Below, one piece after another: positions 11,816 through 22,831 of a stretch of 64,000 nucleotides of DNA. The notes under the pieces were generated by a model. That model saw only the letters and a list, made by a program, of their open reading frames with translations, searched no databases and was not told the origin of the DNA. Positions within the stretch are counted from its first letter, which is position 1. Every line of letters begins with the position of its first letter. The DNA is taken from positions 10,049,491-10,113,490 of the forward strand of contig NC_083564.1 in NCBI RefSeq assembly GCF_019925205.1, written 5' to 3'. Made by a program: the position numbers and the translations under genes. Source of the DNA: Metopolophium dirhodum. Taxonomy: Eukaryota; Arthropoda; Insecta; Hemiptera; Aphididae.

Positions 11816-12081
11816 CAGTGGTCTTCAGACTTTACGTTACGGCTCCAAGGGGCGTCGTGAATATATTTCAGGGTACGGAGGAGCCGAGGCACTAAAGAAG
11901 AAATAAAAATTTCGATGATATTGATTAATATATAAATATTATTTTATTCTAAACATAAATCATTTAATTTCAATTTTCTATACTAACATTATTAAAACAT
12001 TTTCTTCCGGTGTCCTTAATAATTTGACAGCAACCAAAATGGTGTAGAGAGATGTAAAATGAAAAAGTTTGAATACCTCTG
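11816..12081. mobile_element. hAT-like MITE
   Basis: The left end CAGTGGTCTTCAGACTTT and the right end, read inverted, CAGAGGTATTCAAACTTT agree at 14 of 18 positions. They match the CAGNGGTTCTCAAACTTT type of terminal repeat known from hAT elements. No reading frame. The 8-9 bp flanks are too diverged to call a target duplication. Confidence 0.6.
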
Positions 12082-12161
12082 GTCTCACACAATTGTAGAA
12101 CACAAGGAACAAAAAGCACAAATTATCTCAACTACCTATGTCGACAAAATGTATTGTACTA

Positions 12162-12707
12162 TTAATTCGTGTCCTTAACCGGATTAGAGTGTACGTCACG
12201 TCCCACATTTGTGTGGCCCGTGTTGACTAAATGCTGCACAATATCGGCTATGTACTCGGTTGCCAGGTCACCACCCAGAAAGTAGTCCACCACTAACGCC
12301 AGAAAGTAGTCCATCGGATCACCGTTCGTCAGATACGAATCCAGTTAATCGCTTCTGACGCGTAACATATACGCCAGGCCAATCGACGCTTTGACGAACC
12401 CGTTGACGACGGTCGCGGCCATCTCGGAGTCAATTTCAGAGCGACCTCTAACGGGAACGCCTGGTGGGATGGACGCGGCCAGTGCGGTGCAGTAGGTGTC
12501 TATGAAGTCGTCCCAGTGCGCATCACGCACCCGCCGTGTGGTTGACATGTACAGAAACGACGAGAGATCCAACGCAGGTGACCCGTAATGTAGCATAAAA
12601 TAGTCTATGGGCAGCACGTCAAACGGACGACGGCTTTCTTCGTATTGGAACATCAAGTCACCTTCACTGATAATTGTCTTTAATTATTTTTCAACGATCA
12701 ACTCCAT
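12162..12707 (-). pseudogene. EcKinase pseudogene: exon 1 start fused to the middle of exon 2
   Basis: The start at 12707 reads MELIVEK-stop-LKTIISEG, the exon 1 N-terminus of the copy at 18646-20025 (MEHFVEEELKTIVSEG). It then passes directly into GDLMFQYEESRRPFDVLPID, which is exon 2 at its catalytic loop. Most of exon 1, the intron and the first third of exon 2 are missing. The rest is well preserved: HYGSPALDLSSFLYMSTT to the C-terminal VKDTN. Further damage is an in-frame TAA near 12345 (RSD-stop-LDS) and a short duplication giving DYFLALVVDYFL where relatives have one DYFLxLGGD. Two stops and the missing N-lobe make a kinase product impossible. The 5' flank still matches that of the 18646-20025 gene. 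Confidence 0.9.
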
Positions 12708-12760
12708 AACTTATAATCGCAATATTTCAATATTTTACGTCTTTTTTGTATGTTATTTAG

Positions 12761-12773
12761 TTGAGTACTAATT
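12761..12773 (-). promoter_or_regulatory. conserved upstream motif TTAGTACTCAA, pseudogene copy
   Basis: The plus strand reads TTGAGTACTAAT 54 bp upstream of the start codon at 12707. The same string is 66 bp upstream of the start at 20025 and 15 bp upstream of the start at 15984. Between it and the start lies AAAAAAGACGT, also seen upstream of the starts at 20025 and 26147. Conservation between otherwise diverged flanks suggests a core-promoter or start-site element; that role is inference. Confidence 0.45.
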
Positions 12774-12894
12774 CCAGTACTAATAATTTGGACAATTTAC
12801 AATCTAATTTCATAACAAATCGAATAATACCTATTATCTTGAAACCCCGCCTCTAAAATCACTTATCACCTCACTCATTCATTAATACGTTAAT

Positions 12895-13300
12895 GTGCAG
12901 TATAATAGAAGTTATCAATATTCTTTGTTTGTTACATCATTTTTGGTTTTGTATACACAGTACCTAGTTTATGCCTAGTCTATTTATCGATAAACAACCA
13001 AAGTAAAGAATATTTTTTAGTGGTTGTTGATATGTGCGGTTCATTTTTATGGTTCAATATTTTAAGTGTTTTCATGCATACGGTTTAATGTGTAACGTAA
13101 AGTCGATTAACGGAACACTATTCATTTATCTGTTAATATTCGGTAGCCATTACAACTGTAACGTGTGTAATATGCTACACGAAAACGTTAAAAAAAATTG
13201 TTTTTACTAATTAATTGTTATAACTAATCTATATTATATAATGTACAAAATTTAAATCTTGATTTTGTTTGGTTTCCATGACAACTCTAACGGTTAGAAA
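12895..13300. repeat. duplicated 5' flank, also at 20600-20690 and 22440-22660
   Basis: The flank upstream of the pseudogene shares AACAACCAAAGTAAAG with about 20660, and GCCATTACAACTGTAACG.., AATATGCTACACGAAA..GTTAA and following sequence with 22510-22660. In the other copy about 1.8 kb separates the two parts. The duplication unit of the array therefore included several hundred bases of 5' flank. Confidence 0.55.
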
Positions 13301-14495
13301 AACATAGTTATTATTTATCACAAAAGCACGACTAGCAATCACCTTTACAACATGTGAAGTAGAACTGTCCATGTGAGAAACAGCCCTCTCTCAAGTCGAT
13401 ACCAGCTATGTTCAATGATATTCGTTAAAGTTTGTTCGTTTTCATGGAAAATCATACTTTAAGAAGGAACCAGTGGTGTCCTCAGGAATTTTCTATGGGG
13501 TGGGTTCTGAAAATTTACTAGAACTCAATAGGGGGGGGGGGGCTCTGCCCTCCCACACTCCCCCCCACCATAGTCATAATATTTACACATTTTGTGTTAT
13601 TATCTATTTTACCATTTCAGTAGTCAGTACCTAGTGAGCTGTATTTGGAATATCATATGAATATCAAAAGTAAAATAATGCAACCGAAAACTAAGCCATA
13701 ATAATTTACCAAACATTTCAAAACCAGTGGCGGCTCGTGGTTTGGGCGACGGGACGATCGCACTCCCTACTAAAGTTAATTAAATGAAGAAAATTAATTG
13801 TATAATATTCTTAATTTTACATTTTTAAAAAATATTGCAAATTTTTAAATAGTAAAATAGTTATAAATTACCTACTAGTTACTACATACTTTATCTCTAT
13901 CTGTTCTCTTTATCGTTTTACACTACTAACTACTTCTTTAACTGGTCAATTTATAGGATATTGTGCATCGCCAACAAGAATAAATCTTTTTCTTTTTAAA
14001 ATTAATTTTTTATTAACCTGTACATTTTTGATTTGTATACTTGTTATACTTATAATATAAACTTGTCTGTACATAGGCTCGCGGACTGTTTTCACAATTA
14101 ATAGGTAAACAATTAAACGTGTTAAGTCACATACCGGAAAAGACAGCGACACGGACCACGTAATGACACAACCTTAAAGCATCGAAAATAGCGTAAAAAT
14201 GGCATAGGTGGTAGAAAATATGTTCTCTGACTCATAGTATCTCACGCGGACAGGTCAATATATCATATGAAAGCATATAGTATAAAATGTGGTAGTTTAA
14301 ACAAGGACTTATGTAAAATATAATAATATTAATACATAAACCTGCGTATTAATACAAACATTCATACAATTAATAAAATTTAATTATAAAAAAAAAAACA
14401 TAATAGGTATACATATCTTTAAATATTTAAATAAAAAACAAAGCAACATGTAATTATACATTGTGGTGATCAATATCAAACAACTGAAAAACCCG
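13301..14495. other. no gene; G-rich and terminal-repeat-like fragments
   Basis: A poly-G run at about 13530-13545 follows CAGTGGTGTCCTCAGGAATT (13471 onward). A CAGTGGCGGCTCGTGG string at about 13726 looks like the end of a DNA transposon, but I found no partner end. The 68-residue minus-strand frame at 13946-14152 has no recognisable content. Confidence 0.35.
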
Positions 14496-15984
14496 TTAAC
14501 TACGTAACACATTCGTGTATTTCATATCGACGATGTGTTGGACTAAGTCAGCCACTTTATCCGTTGCTGTATCACCACCCAGCTGTAATATCCACTCTAT
14601 AGTTTCTGTTTCGTCCATTCCCCCATTATAAATGGCATCAGATTCTAACTGATGTGGTAAGAAAAACAACGCATGTGCTAATCCTAAAAAGGCACACTTG
14701 GACATTTCGGAGTCCAGTTCGGCTCTGTTTGGCACGCGGACGCCGGACGGTACGGATTCCGCCAAAGTCAAGCAGTACGCGTTCAGTAAATCGTCCAATC
14801 GACTTTCACGCAAGTTTTGCGTTGTGTTCATGTACAAGAAAAACGACAGATCTAACGCTGGAGACCCGTAGCGAGGCGTCCCAAAATCAAATAGCAAAAC
14901 GTCAGCTGGAAGTCCCGCCTCGTCGTACCGGAACAGCACATTGTTTCGGTTGAAATCCCCGTGGCACACGACGGAAAACGGTTCTTGGGGAACGAGCACA
15001 CGTCTCAGTGAGTTGTTTCCGTCACCGATGATTTCGTTAAATCGACACAAGTGCTCGTTTTCCCGATAAAGGTCACCGCTACGTTTAAGCAGTTGGTCTA
15101 CTCCTCGCTTACCGAATCTATTTAATGCGTTGTTCTTAAATATCCACTGTCCATCTGCATCAAATTGTGTATCCCGGATATCCATAATGATTTCTTGAAA
15201 TCGATCGTGGTCTTTGTGTTTTGCTGTGTATGACAACCCATGAAACCTGAAGTGAAATAAATAAATAATATTTTATTTTATTATTTTAAGGACTGTTTCA
15301 TAATAGCATTTGTACTCAGACTTTTACACGCTTAATGATAAGTTTAATAAAAAGTTATTTTGTATAATATTAAATATTTAAATATGACTAAAAATTCACA
15401 AATCGTCACAAAGTCTCTTGTTTGATGAGAAAACCTCAAACTCCATAAATGTATAAGCCATTGTATTTATTTTTATATAAAAATATTATTGTGATAACTC
15501 ACTTTGCTAAAGCTTGGAATGCAATTAAAACGTGATCATAGTCAAGAAACGGACGTGCTTCACTCAATCGGAATCCCAAAGGATTAACGTTCTCCAATAC
15601 TATTAAATCTCTTTCAAAAAACTCACCGCATTTATTACGACCGTAAAAAAATCGAGCCAATGGTGGCAATTCCCTGACACCTGCTATAGAGCGATGACAT
15701 TCAAAAAAGAATGGTATGATTCTTTCATACATAGTAATTTCGTTGTGAAATTGAAAGTCGAGTTTAAACTTAATTCTCATCTTTTCATCTCGAAGTTTTA
15801 ACTTTACCACAACACGATGTTGTGATTCATCAGATGTGGTGATTGTACCAAATAATACTGTTGACATGTACTGATCTTGTCCAACGTTATCCTTGTCCAA
15901 TTCAAATGATACATATTTGAGATTTTTTCCGAACGCACCATTGCTTACAATTGTTGGCAGTTCTTCTCGCAATAAAAAGTCCAT
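14496..15984 (-). CDS. EcKinase-like small-molecule kinase, 410 aa, catalytic residues intact
   Basis: Exon 1 is 15984-15503 and exon 2 is 15246-14496, joined over a 256-bp intron (GTGAGT donor, TTCAG acceptor) that splits the lysine codon at residue 161. The sum is 411 codons including TAA. In the N-lobe, K61 in VVVKLKL is the probable ATP lysine, FHNEITMYE supplies the conserved helix C Glu (E82), and IVLENV (128-133) is the hinge. In the C-lobe, CHGDFNRNN gives catalytic D258 and metal-binding N263, and LFDFG gives D281, followed by RYGSPALDLSFFLY. This is a complete PF02958 domain of normal length (400-430 aa) with no signal peptide or membrane segment, so presumably cytosolic. Known relatives phosphorylate ecdysteroids; the substrate here is unknown. 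The upstream motif TTGAGTACTAA lies only 15 bp from the start, so the 5'UTR may be very short or the start may vary. Confidence 0.92.
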
Positions 15985-15998
15985 TGCTAAAATTATTG

Positions 15999-16009
15999 TT
16001 GAGTACTAA
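15999..16009 (-). promoter_or_regulatory. conserved upstream motif TTAGTACTCAA
   Basis: This is the same string as upstream of the starts at 12707 and 20025, here 15 bp before the start codon at 15984. Confidence 0.4.
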
Positions 16010-16839
16010 CTCGATTTAGCTAACAACAAAATATAATATACTGTATTATTATCTTTGCACTTCACTTCTAATGTCGTGTATACACACAATCAATATAACT
16101 CAAATCACTAGATTTTGTCATCAAAATAATTTTTAGTTTTATTATTTACTAAGTGTGATGATTAAAATGTATTTAATTTATTCTAATTTAACTGATATCC
16201 ATCTATACTACATAAATGTATTATTTTTATTTTTAAGAATTTGAATAATACAAGGCGGAAGTCTACGAGTTTTCCGTTTCATTATAATTACTATTAGGAA
16301 TTAGGATAATACTTCAACACAAAAAATAATAATATAGTTGCCCACTCTGTATATTAATCGTATAATAGGTATAAAATCTACTCATATTTTACTACCTACG
16401 TCATAATGTAAATAATACTTACTCAAGATACATATTATAATCTAAAAAAAACTGCAATAGATATTTCATTATTTACCATACATTTATAAGTGTGATTTGA
16501 TTGAAACATGAAATTTGATTATGTCATAAGTATTTTTGAAATATTACAAGATATAAGACCTACATTATTGGAATAACATTATTTATCTGCAGTAGATGCA
16601 TGTCAGTAACAAATCAATATTAATAATATTATTAATATTATTAACTACGTATATAGAATCCGTTCTACCATGACCAATGTCAGATTAGAATCGTTTGACG
16701 TACATTGATTGTGAATAAGATTTCAATATCGATCATAAATATTATGTAATTGACTAATTTAGTATTCAGTTTTATACGTTGGTTATAAGTTATAACGTGT
16801 GTATAATATGCTACACTTGTTGTTATATTCACGAAAAAC
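16010..16839. other. no gene seen
   Basis: AT-rich spacer between kinase copies. AACGTGTGTATAATATGCTACAC near 16794-16815 recalls the duplicated 5' flank at 13165. Confidence 0.4.
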
Positions 16840-17790
16840 GACCGGTGAGCCGTAATGAAGCATTTCGAAATCAAACAGAAACACATCGACTGGAAAACGA
16901 TGGCACACGATGTCTAGCTGCTCGTGGGGATTCATCGCACATGTCAATGAATTGTCTCCGTCACCAATGAGTACGTTAAATTGTTTCAAGTGCTCGTGGT
17001 CCCGGTAAAGATCACAGTAACGATCAAGCAGCCGAACGGGTCCTAGCTTACCGAATTGAGGTTGTTTTTTACGTATTATTATTATTATTTAGTTATGACT
17101 CATATTTTTGTATACTCATATACTGTACATATTTTGTAATATTTATTCTGAAGTGTTGATATCATAAATTCAAACACATTATTTTGATTGTAATTACTAA
17201 TACATCGAAAAATCGAAGAACAAACAATGCATCAAGGCGTATACGCGTATTAGCGTACATATTAGTATTTAGTGTACACTTTTCGTTTACAACTTCATTA
17301 TTATTCAACATATTATTATTATTATTATTATTAATAGAATAATTAATATAGTATTAATTTCAAATTAAATCTGGATCCTAACACCACCACCGTGTACCAC
17401 GTAAATCCGGCGAGTCCAGCGATCAGTGCTGTTCAAGGCGTTAACATTTCTACCGACAACATGATATGTTCAAGATTCAAGAACAAATAACGTCCAAAAA
17501 CGCAATCGTACTAAGACGAAACCTAAATAACCATTAGTACTATTCTGGTTAAAAATGTAATGCCTATAATTGGTCACTCACTTTGACAGCGTTCGGAGCG
17601 CCACGACTAGGTGGTCGAAATCCAAATACGACTGGTGGCCGTCGGCCGATCACCACCTTCCTGTATCCGTGGACGGTTTCGTTTTCTGAAACGATCACGT
17701 CCCGGCCGCTTGTTTGCAGCAATCGTAAAACTAACGGCAGAGAGTCTGAATCGCGGGCTTATCGCCCCACCATGGGCCACCAAACAACTG
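16840..17790 (-). pseudogene. EcKinase pseudogene with both exons represented but broken
   Basis: On the minus strand, 17790-17583 is an exon 1 remnant: RDVIVSENETVHGYRKVVIG, then a frameshift, then FDHLVVALRTLSK with an intact GTGAGTG donor at 17581. After about 530 bp of intron, 17055-16840 is an exon 2 remnant. It reads QFGKLGPVRLLDRYCDLYRD, then LKQFNVLIGDGDNSL, then IVCH joined directly to RFPVDVFLFDFEMLHYGSP, after which similarity ends. The catalytic GDFNRNNVLFRYDE stretch is deleted. Exon 1 resembles the 32502-34249 subgroup (ENESDRGYR) while exon 2 resembles the 14496-15984 gene (GDGNNSL, LFDFG). It may therefore be a recombinant, or two relics side by side. Confidence 0.8.
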
Positions 17791-18645
17791 AAACGGCAAC
17801 TTTCACAATTTTTTTGTTGATACCTTATTATTTGTAAGTCATTGTTACATGACTAAAAATAAGTACTTACGCTTTAATTTTAATAATATAATATCGTAAT
17901 TGAGAGTAAATATTTCCGCACTAACGAGAGTGTGGGATAGATAAGTGGCAGATCGGGGGGACAATATTATATTTTACGATATTTTTGTCGCATAGGTATG
18001 AAACATCGAATTTTGGCTGTAACTTTTAAGCCGTACAACCAATGTGCTTGCAAGGTCTCCCATTCCCATATGCACAATATTTCTGATCGATTGATATCTT
18101 ATATAACCTTATATGTTCAGCTGTTTACCATGTAGAGTGGGCCGATAGATTAGCACAAATTACCATGGTTTTTCAATGATACGATACAACTCTAGCTTCT
18201 ATACATTAAAGTGGCTACTGAGTTTTTTTTTACTTAGCTCCGCTACTATTGTCACAATGGATTATTATTTATTACTATTTTACTGGGAAACGGTATTTTG
18301 CACCAATTCTAGGGCTTGTGCCACTAATAAATTATTTTAAATAGCAGACATCTATGGGATTTGACAGGCACATAAAGTAAAATAATTTATTAATAACATA
18401 ATAATATAAATCAATATATAGCTAGGTATTATAAAATTTCATAACAATTTAACTTTTATCTTATATCTATGAATAATAAATAAATAAAAATAATTCGATA
18501 TCAATTTCAAATATGAAACACGTTAAGTCTTTAACAATAACACATTAGATATAAAACTGATATAAAAATAAATCAACCACTAATACAATAATACATAATA
18601 TAAATATAAAATATTTCTAAATATCCAAGGACCAATACGCTCAAT
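17791..18645. other. no gene seen
   Basis: Intergenic sequence with no supported frame; 17940-18200 is less AT-rich but full of stops. Confidence 0.4.
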
Positions 18646-20025
18646 TTAGCTTAACTGCTTAGTGTTCTCACAGCGCGTTGAGTTCGCATCCTTAACATGA
18701 TTTGAGTTGACGTCACGTCTCACGTTTATGTAGCCCATATCGACGAAATGCTGAACCACGTCAGCCAAGCATTCGGTTGCCATGTCGCCACCCAACTCCA
18801 GGAAGTAGTCCACCGGGTCGTCACTAGTCGCCAACGAATCCAATGTATCGCTTCTGTCGCGTAACATGAATGGCAGCTCAAACGACACTTTTGCGAACGC
18901 GTTGATGGCAGTCTCGGCCATCTCGACATCAATTTCGGCGCGACCGGGGACAGGGACGTCGGGCTGGACGGACGCGGCCAGTGCGGCGCAGTAGGTGTCC
19001 AGCAAGTCATCCCAGTGCAACTCTCGCATCCGCTGCGTGGTAGACATGTATAAGAATGACGACAAGTCCAACGCGGGTGACCCGTAATGAATCGAATAGA
19101 AGTCTATGGCCAACGCGTCGAACGGACGTCCGTCCTCGTCGTACTGGAAAAACAACGTGTTGCGGTGGTAATCGCCGTTACATATGACCGACAGTGGTTC
19201 TTGAGCTTTTAATGTCTGCATTAGCGTGTTGTCGGCGTCGTCGAAGAGCTCATTCAAGCGGCGAATTTGCACGTGGTCCTGGTACCTGTCTCCGTCCCGT
19301 TCCAACAGTCGGTTCACACCTCGTTTACCACACTTCTTAAAAACATCGTTCTGGGACATCCAGTGCCCGTTAGCATCAGATCGTATGTTGTGAACGTTTT
19401 CTATGATATCGTAAATTCTGCTCGGATGTTTGTGTTTGGCAGTATACGACAGTCCATGAAACCTTATCGTAAAGAACAATCAAAATAACCTTAACGTGAA
19501 AAGAAATTAAATTTTATGTTAAATATATTTTATTTAAACTTACTTTGCTATTGTCCGAAGTGCAATTGTTAAATGTTCGTAGTCCAAGAAAACTTTCGCA
19601 TTGCTTAAACAATATCCTAAGTTACTAACATTTTCGATAACAATTACATCATTTGCCGTCAATTCACTAAATGTATTACGACCATAAAAAAAACGTGGTA
19701 CAAATAAGGCATGTGCATCATCAACTGTTGGCCCTCGGCACTCTAATAGGAACGGTACGATCTTTTTGTAAAAAATTAATTCATTATTAAATAAAAAGTC
19801 ACATCCAAAACAACCACGCATTTCCAAATCTTGAATTTTTAACTTGATCATTATGCTATAGTGTGATCCGTCCGAAGTTATAATGTTACAAAATATTTTA
19901 TTGTACCACCATTCTTCCATGTCCGCCATACAGTTGTATAATTTGATCGACGTTAAGCTACAATTTTTTCCGAACGCACCTTCACTAACAATCGTCTTTA
20001 ATTCTTCTTCAACGAAATGTTCCAT
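18646..20025 (-). CDS. EcKinase-like protein, 432 aa, with altered catalytic residues
   Basis: Exon 1 is 20025-19544 and exon 2 is 19462-18646, with an 81-bp intron (GTAAGT donor, acceptor TAAG). The total is 433 codons including the stop. N-lobe features are present: GAFGKNC, IMIKLK, FNNELIFYKK and the hinge VIVIENV. The C-lobe reads ICNGDYHRNT in place of CHGDFNRNN. Residue 256 is therefore Asn instead of His, D258 is kept, and the metal-binding Asn at 263 is Thr; the second metal ligand D281 is kept in IDFYSIHYGSPALDL. The reading frame is intact with a C-terminal extension after NVRRDVNSNH, so the gene is under constraint or recently inactivated. It may be a weak enzyme or a pseudokinase. 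It is the closest relative of the pseudogene at 12162-12707. The acceptor lacks a strong pyrimidine tract. Confidence 0.88.
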
Positions 20026-20088
20026 ATCTTATGATAATATTTTATGCGCAATATGATATACCATATACGTCTTATTTATATGTCATTT

Positions 20089-20102
20089 AATTGAGTACTA
20101 AT
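20089..20102 (-). promoter_or_regulatory. conserved upstream motif TTAGTACTCAA
   Basis: TTGAGTACTAAT on the plus strand lies 66 bp upstream of the start at 20025, and AAATAAGACGT lies about 40 bp upstream. Both match the pseudogene copy at 12707. Confidence 0.45.
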
Positions 20103-21200
20103 AATTTTGTACTGTTCATAATTGAATAATAATTTCATAAAAAAAATCATATACATTATCTCAAAACTCCACCTTTTAAAGCACTTATATAACTGCACGT
20201 GTATAGATTAACACGTTAATTTACATATACCTAATATAAATTGTTTATTTATTCAATTTCAACATTACAATGGTGCAGAGTACAGTATTCTATAAAAACA
20301 TGTACAATAGTGCATTTGCGACTTAAGAATAAAATTATAACGTCAAAATTAATTAAATACATTATATTAAAAAATATATCAGTATTCTGCCTTGTTTTCA
20401 TGATTTGAAAAAGTGGATCTAGGAGGAAGCGCATCCATAATCAGTACTATGGAAATTACTTTTAAATGTTAAGCGATGTCTTGAGTTAAAATATGAAACA
20501 GCGATGGGAAGTAGAGATAGAATTTAAGTACTCAGGAGAATTAATTCAAAGGTTAGGTTAGGTTTAAATACAAAAGAAACAATATTATTATCAATAATAT
20601 TTTGGTTTATCCTTTATTGTGTCTTTTTTTTATGTATTTACACTTTTTGTATTGATGAACAACCCAAGTAAAGTATATTCTAATTCTTTATGAGCAAATT
20701 ATATAGGAAGCTTTTTAGTCCAATGTATTGAATCCATTATACCTACATAATTATATATAGTATAATTTAATATTTTATTAAAATTAGTAAACATTAAAAA
20801 AAAATATGAAAAAAATTAAAAAACGGTATAAATATTTCACAACCAAATATAATGCATTAAATAAAAATATATTTGAAAAGAATTCAAATTCAAATTTTCT
20901 GATGGCATTGGTTTTTATAAATATATTAAATAATTAGTAGTCAAAAAAATATTTAATGGTCATAAGTTATAACTTATTGTTATTAATTAAACGCAAATAC
21001 AATAATATAATAAGAAATAAGTATATTTATAATTTATCAACAAACGATAATTATAAAATCATTTCTAATTTGCAATTATAAATTAAATTTTTAATAAATT
21101 CATAAGATGTATTAAAAAAACTTAATAAATATATGTATTATACATATTATAGAAGTATACAGAATTATACATTTTAAAAAAATACACAAATAATAATTAC
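20103..21200. other. no gene; part of the duplicated 5' flank
   Basis: AT-rich. The segment at 20600-20690 (AACAACCCAAGTAAAG) matches 12995-13010. Nothing else is recognised. Confidence 0.4.
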
Positions 21201-21202
21201 AT

Positions 21203-21360
21203 TTGCTAGCTCCCGGATGGGTGACCATCCGGGATTTTTAGCTATAAATCGTTGCCACACATACATACACGTGTTTCAACCGTTCCTTCCCTTCCACTGC
21301 AAACAAAAAAAACAGCTTATGGCCATAGTTGCCATGCTTAAGCTCAATAAAAAAAAAAAA
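21203..21360 (+). mobile_element. SINE-like element with a 5S rRNA-type internal promoter box
   Basis: GGATGGGTGACC at about 21215 is the box C core of 5S rRNA genes, in the context CTAGCTCCCGGATGGGTGAC. It is followed by a unique body (CGTTGCCACACATACATACA, CCTTCCCTTCCACTGC, TGCCATGCTTAAGCTCAATA) and an A-rich tail from about 21347. The first 70 bp match an inverted copy at 23395-23460. Layout and tail fit a 5S-derived (SINE3-type) retroposon. It is not a functional 5S gene because the 5' half is absent. Confidence 0.65.
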
Positions 21361-22439
21361 TAATAAATACATAAATATACTATCATTAGAAGGTATTTGA
21401 CTATTACATGACACTATAGTATATCAAAGTAGTAACAATTATAAAATATTAACTAAGTAACCAGATATAATATTATGTTGTATACAAATGTAATGTAATA
21501 ATTATTAATTGTTTCAGTGTACATATTTTAAGCATCTTAAGAACTAAATATAAAACATATTTTGTAATTAAAAATAAAACAAAGATTAACATTAACTTAC
21601 ACTAGGTATCTTATTTATCTTATGTATTACTGTATAAATAGCTTTGGTTAAAAAGTATCTAATACGATCACCGGAGTGGCGCTCATACAGTAATGATGCC
21701 ATCGTATTAAAAAATTAAAATATAAAATAACTTTCAAAATTATCCAAGTGATTTGTAAACGGAAGGTAAGATTCTGGAATGTCAATATTTTGTACCATAA
21801 TATCTACAAAATCCGGAAAGTGGTATATACGAATAAAGATTCTGAGTAATGACGGCCTATTAGCTTATATTTGTAAGGATATTTTATAATATATATAAAT
21901 TGTATTATCTATATAAGCTACTAATAATTTATTTTTCTATCAGCACCATGCGGTTGTGGTAACAATTTTCCAGTCCCTATGAATAATATTTTTTGAATTA
22001 CCTACAGCAAAAACAACTAATGTTGTTTCTTTGTTTTTATTTAAATATCTAATTTCTTCAACATTTAAACTTTAAATGTCTATAAAAATGTAGGACCTAA
22101 AAGAACAGCTTACGAAGAATCCTTTTCAAACTTTTTCACCCACAAACAAATATAACTAAACATCCGCACTCGAGTCACACTTATACTCTAGCAATTTATA
22201 ATGTTATTTTAATTATTAATATTATTATTATTACATTTATTCAGTTCCTGTATACCTACTGTAATTTTATTGCTATTATACAGATGAATCATATTAAAAT
22301 TTAACAACAAATTGTAAAAGTTGGGCATGTGTAACAACCACTAGATTTTGAAATGTTTGTAAACTATATTGGGCTCCTGTTGGCCCATAAATAATTAAAT
22401 AACTTGATATTTTCTCCACTGCAAGGAAAAACAACGAAT
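21361..22439. other. no gene seen
   Basis: AT-rich. A segment near 22010-22130 faintly resembles the inverted long repeat family (AATTTCTTCAACATTTAAAC). Confidence 0.35.
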
Positions 22440-22660
22440 CATATTATACATGTTTTTTGTGGTCGTTGTTATTTATGGTTTATCGCATAACACAAATTAT
22501 TTGTTAATGTTTGGTTGCTATTGCAACTGTAACACGAAATATGCTACGCGAAATTGTTAAGAAAATAATCAATATAATCGATAAAAACTAATGATAACTA
22601 ATCAATATGAATGATTTCAACTTTTTTACTGTTTGCCGTAGCTGCAATTGTAAAGCTCAC
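22440..22660. repeat. duplicated flank segment matching 13020-13290
   Basis: It shares TTGCTATTGCAACTGTAAC, AATATGCTACGCGAAA and the TAATGATAACTAATC region with the flank of the pseudogene at 12162-12707. Confidence 0.5.
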
Positions 22661-22831
22661 AAATTATTTTTGTATCCAGCTCAAAAACATACACTAAATT
22701 GCAAAACGATAATATTCATGGTTCTACTCAGAGTATATTAACTGCGTGATTCATGTACTTTTTAGGTGTTATTTAAAAAAATAATATATCTCGCTATACG
22801 TTGATACAGTATGTTTTGATACATATTAAAG

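Noticed and set aside
13471..14160. Complete DNA transposon between CAGTGGTGTCCTCAGG and the CAGTGGCGGCTCGTGG string
   Set aside because: The two strings are in the same orientation and no inverted partner or target duplication was found.
21203..21360. Functional 5S rRNA gene
   Set aside because: Only the box C neighbourhood matches; the 5' half and the remaining stem sequences of 5S are absent.
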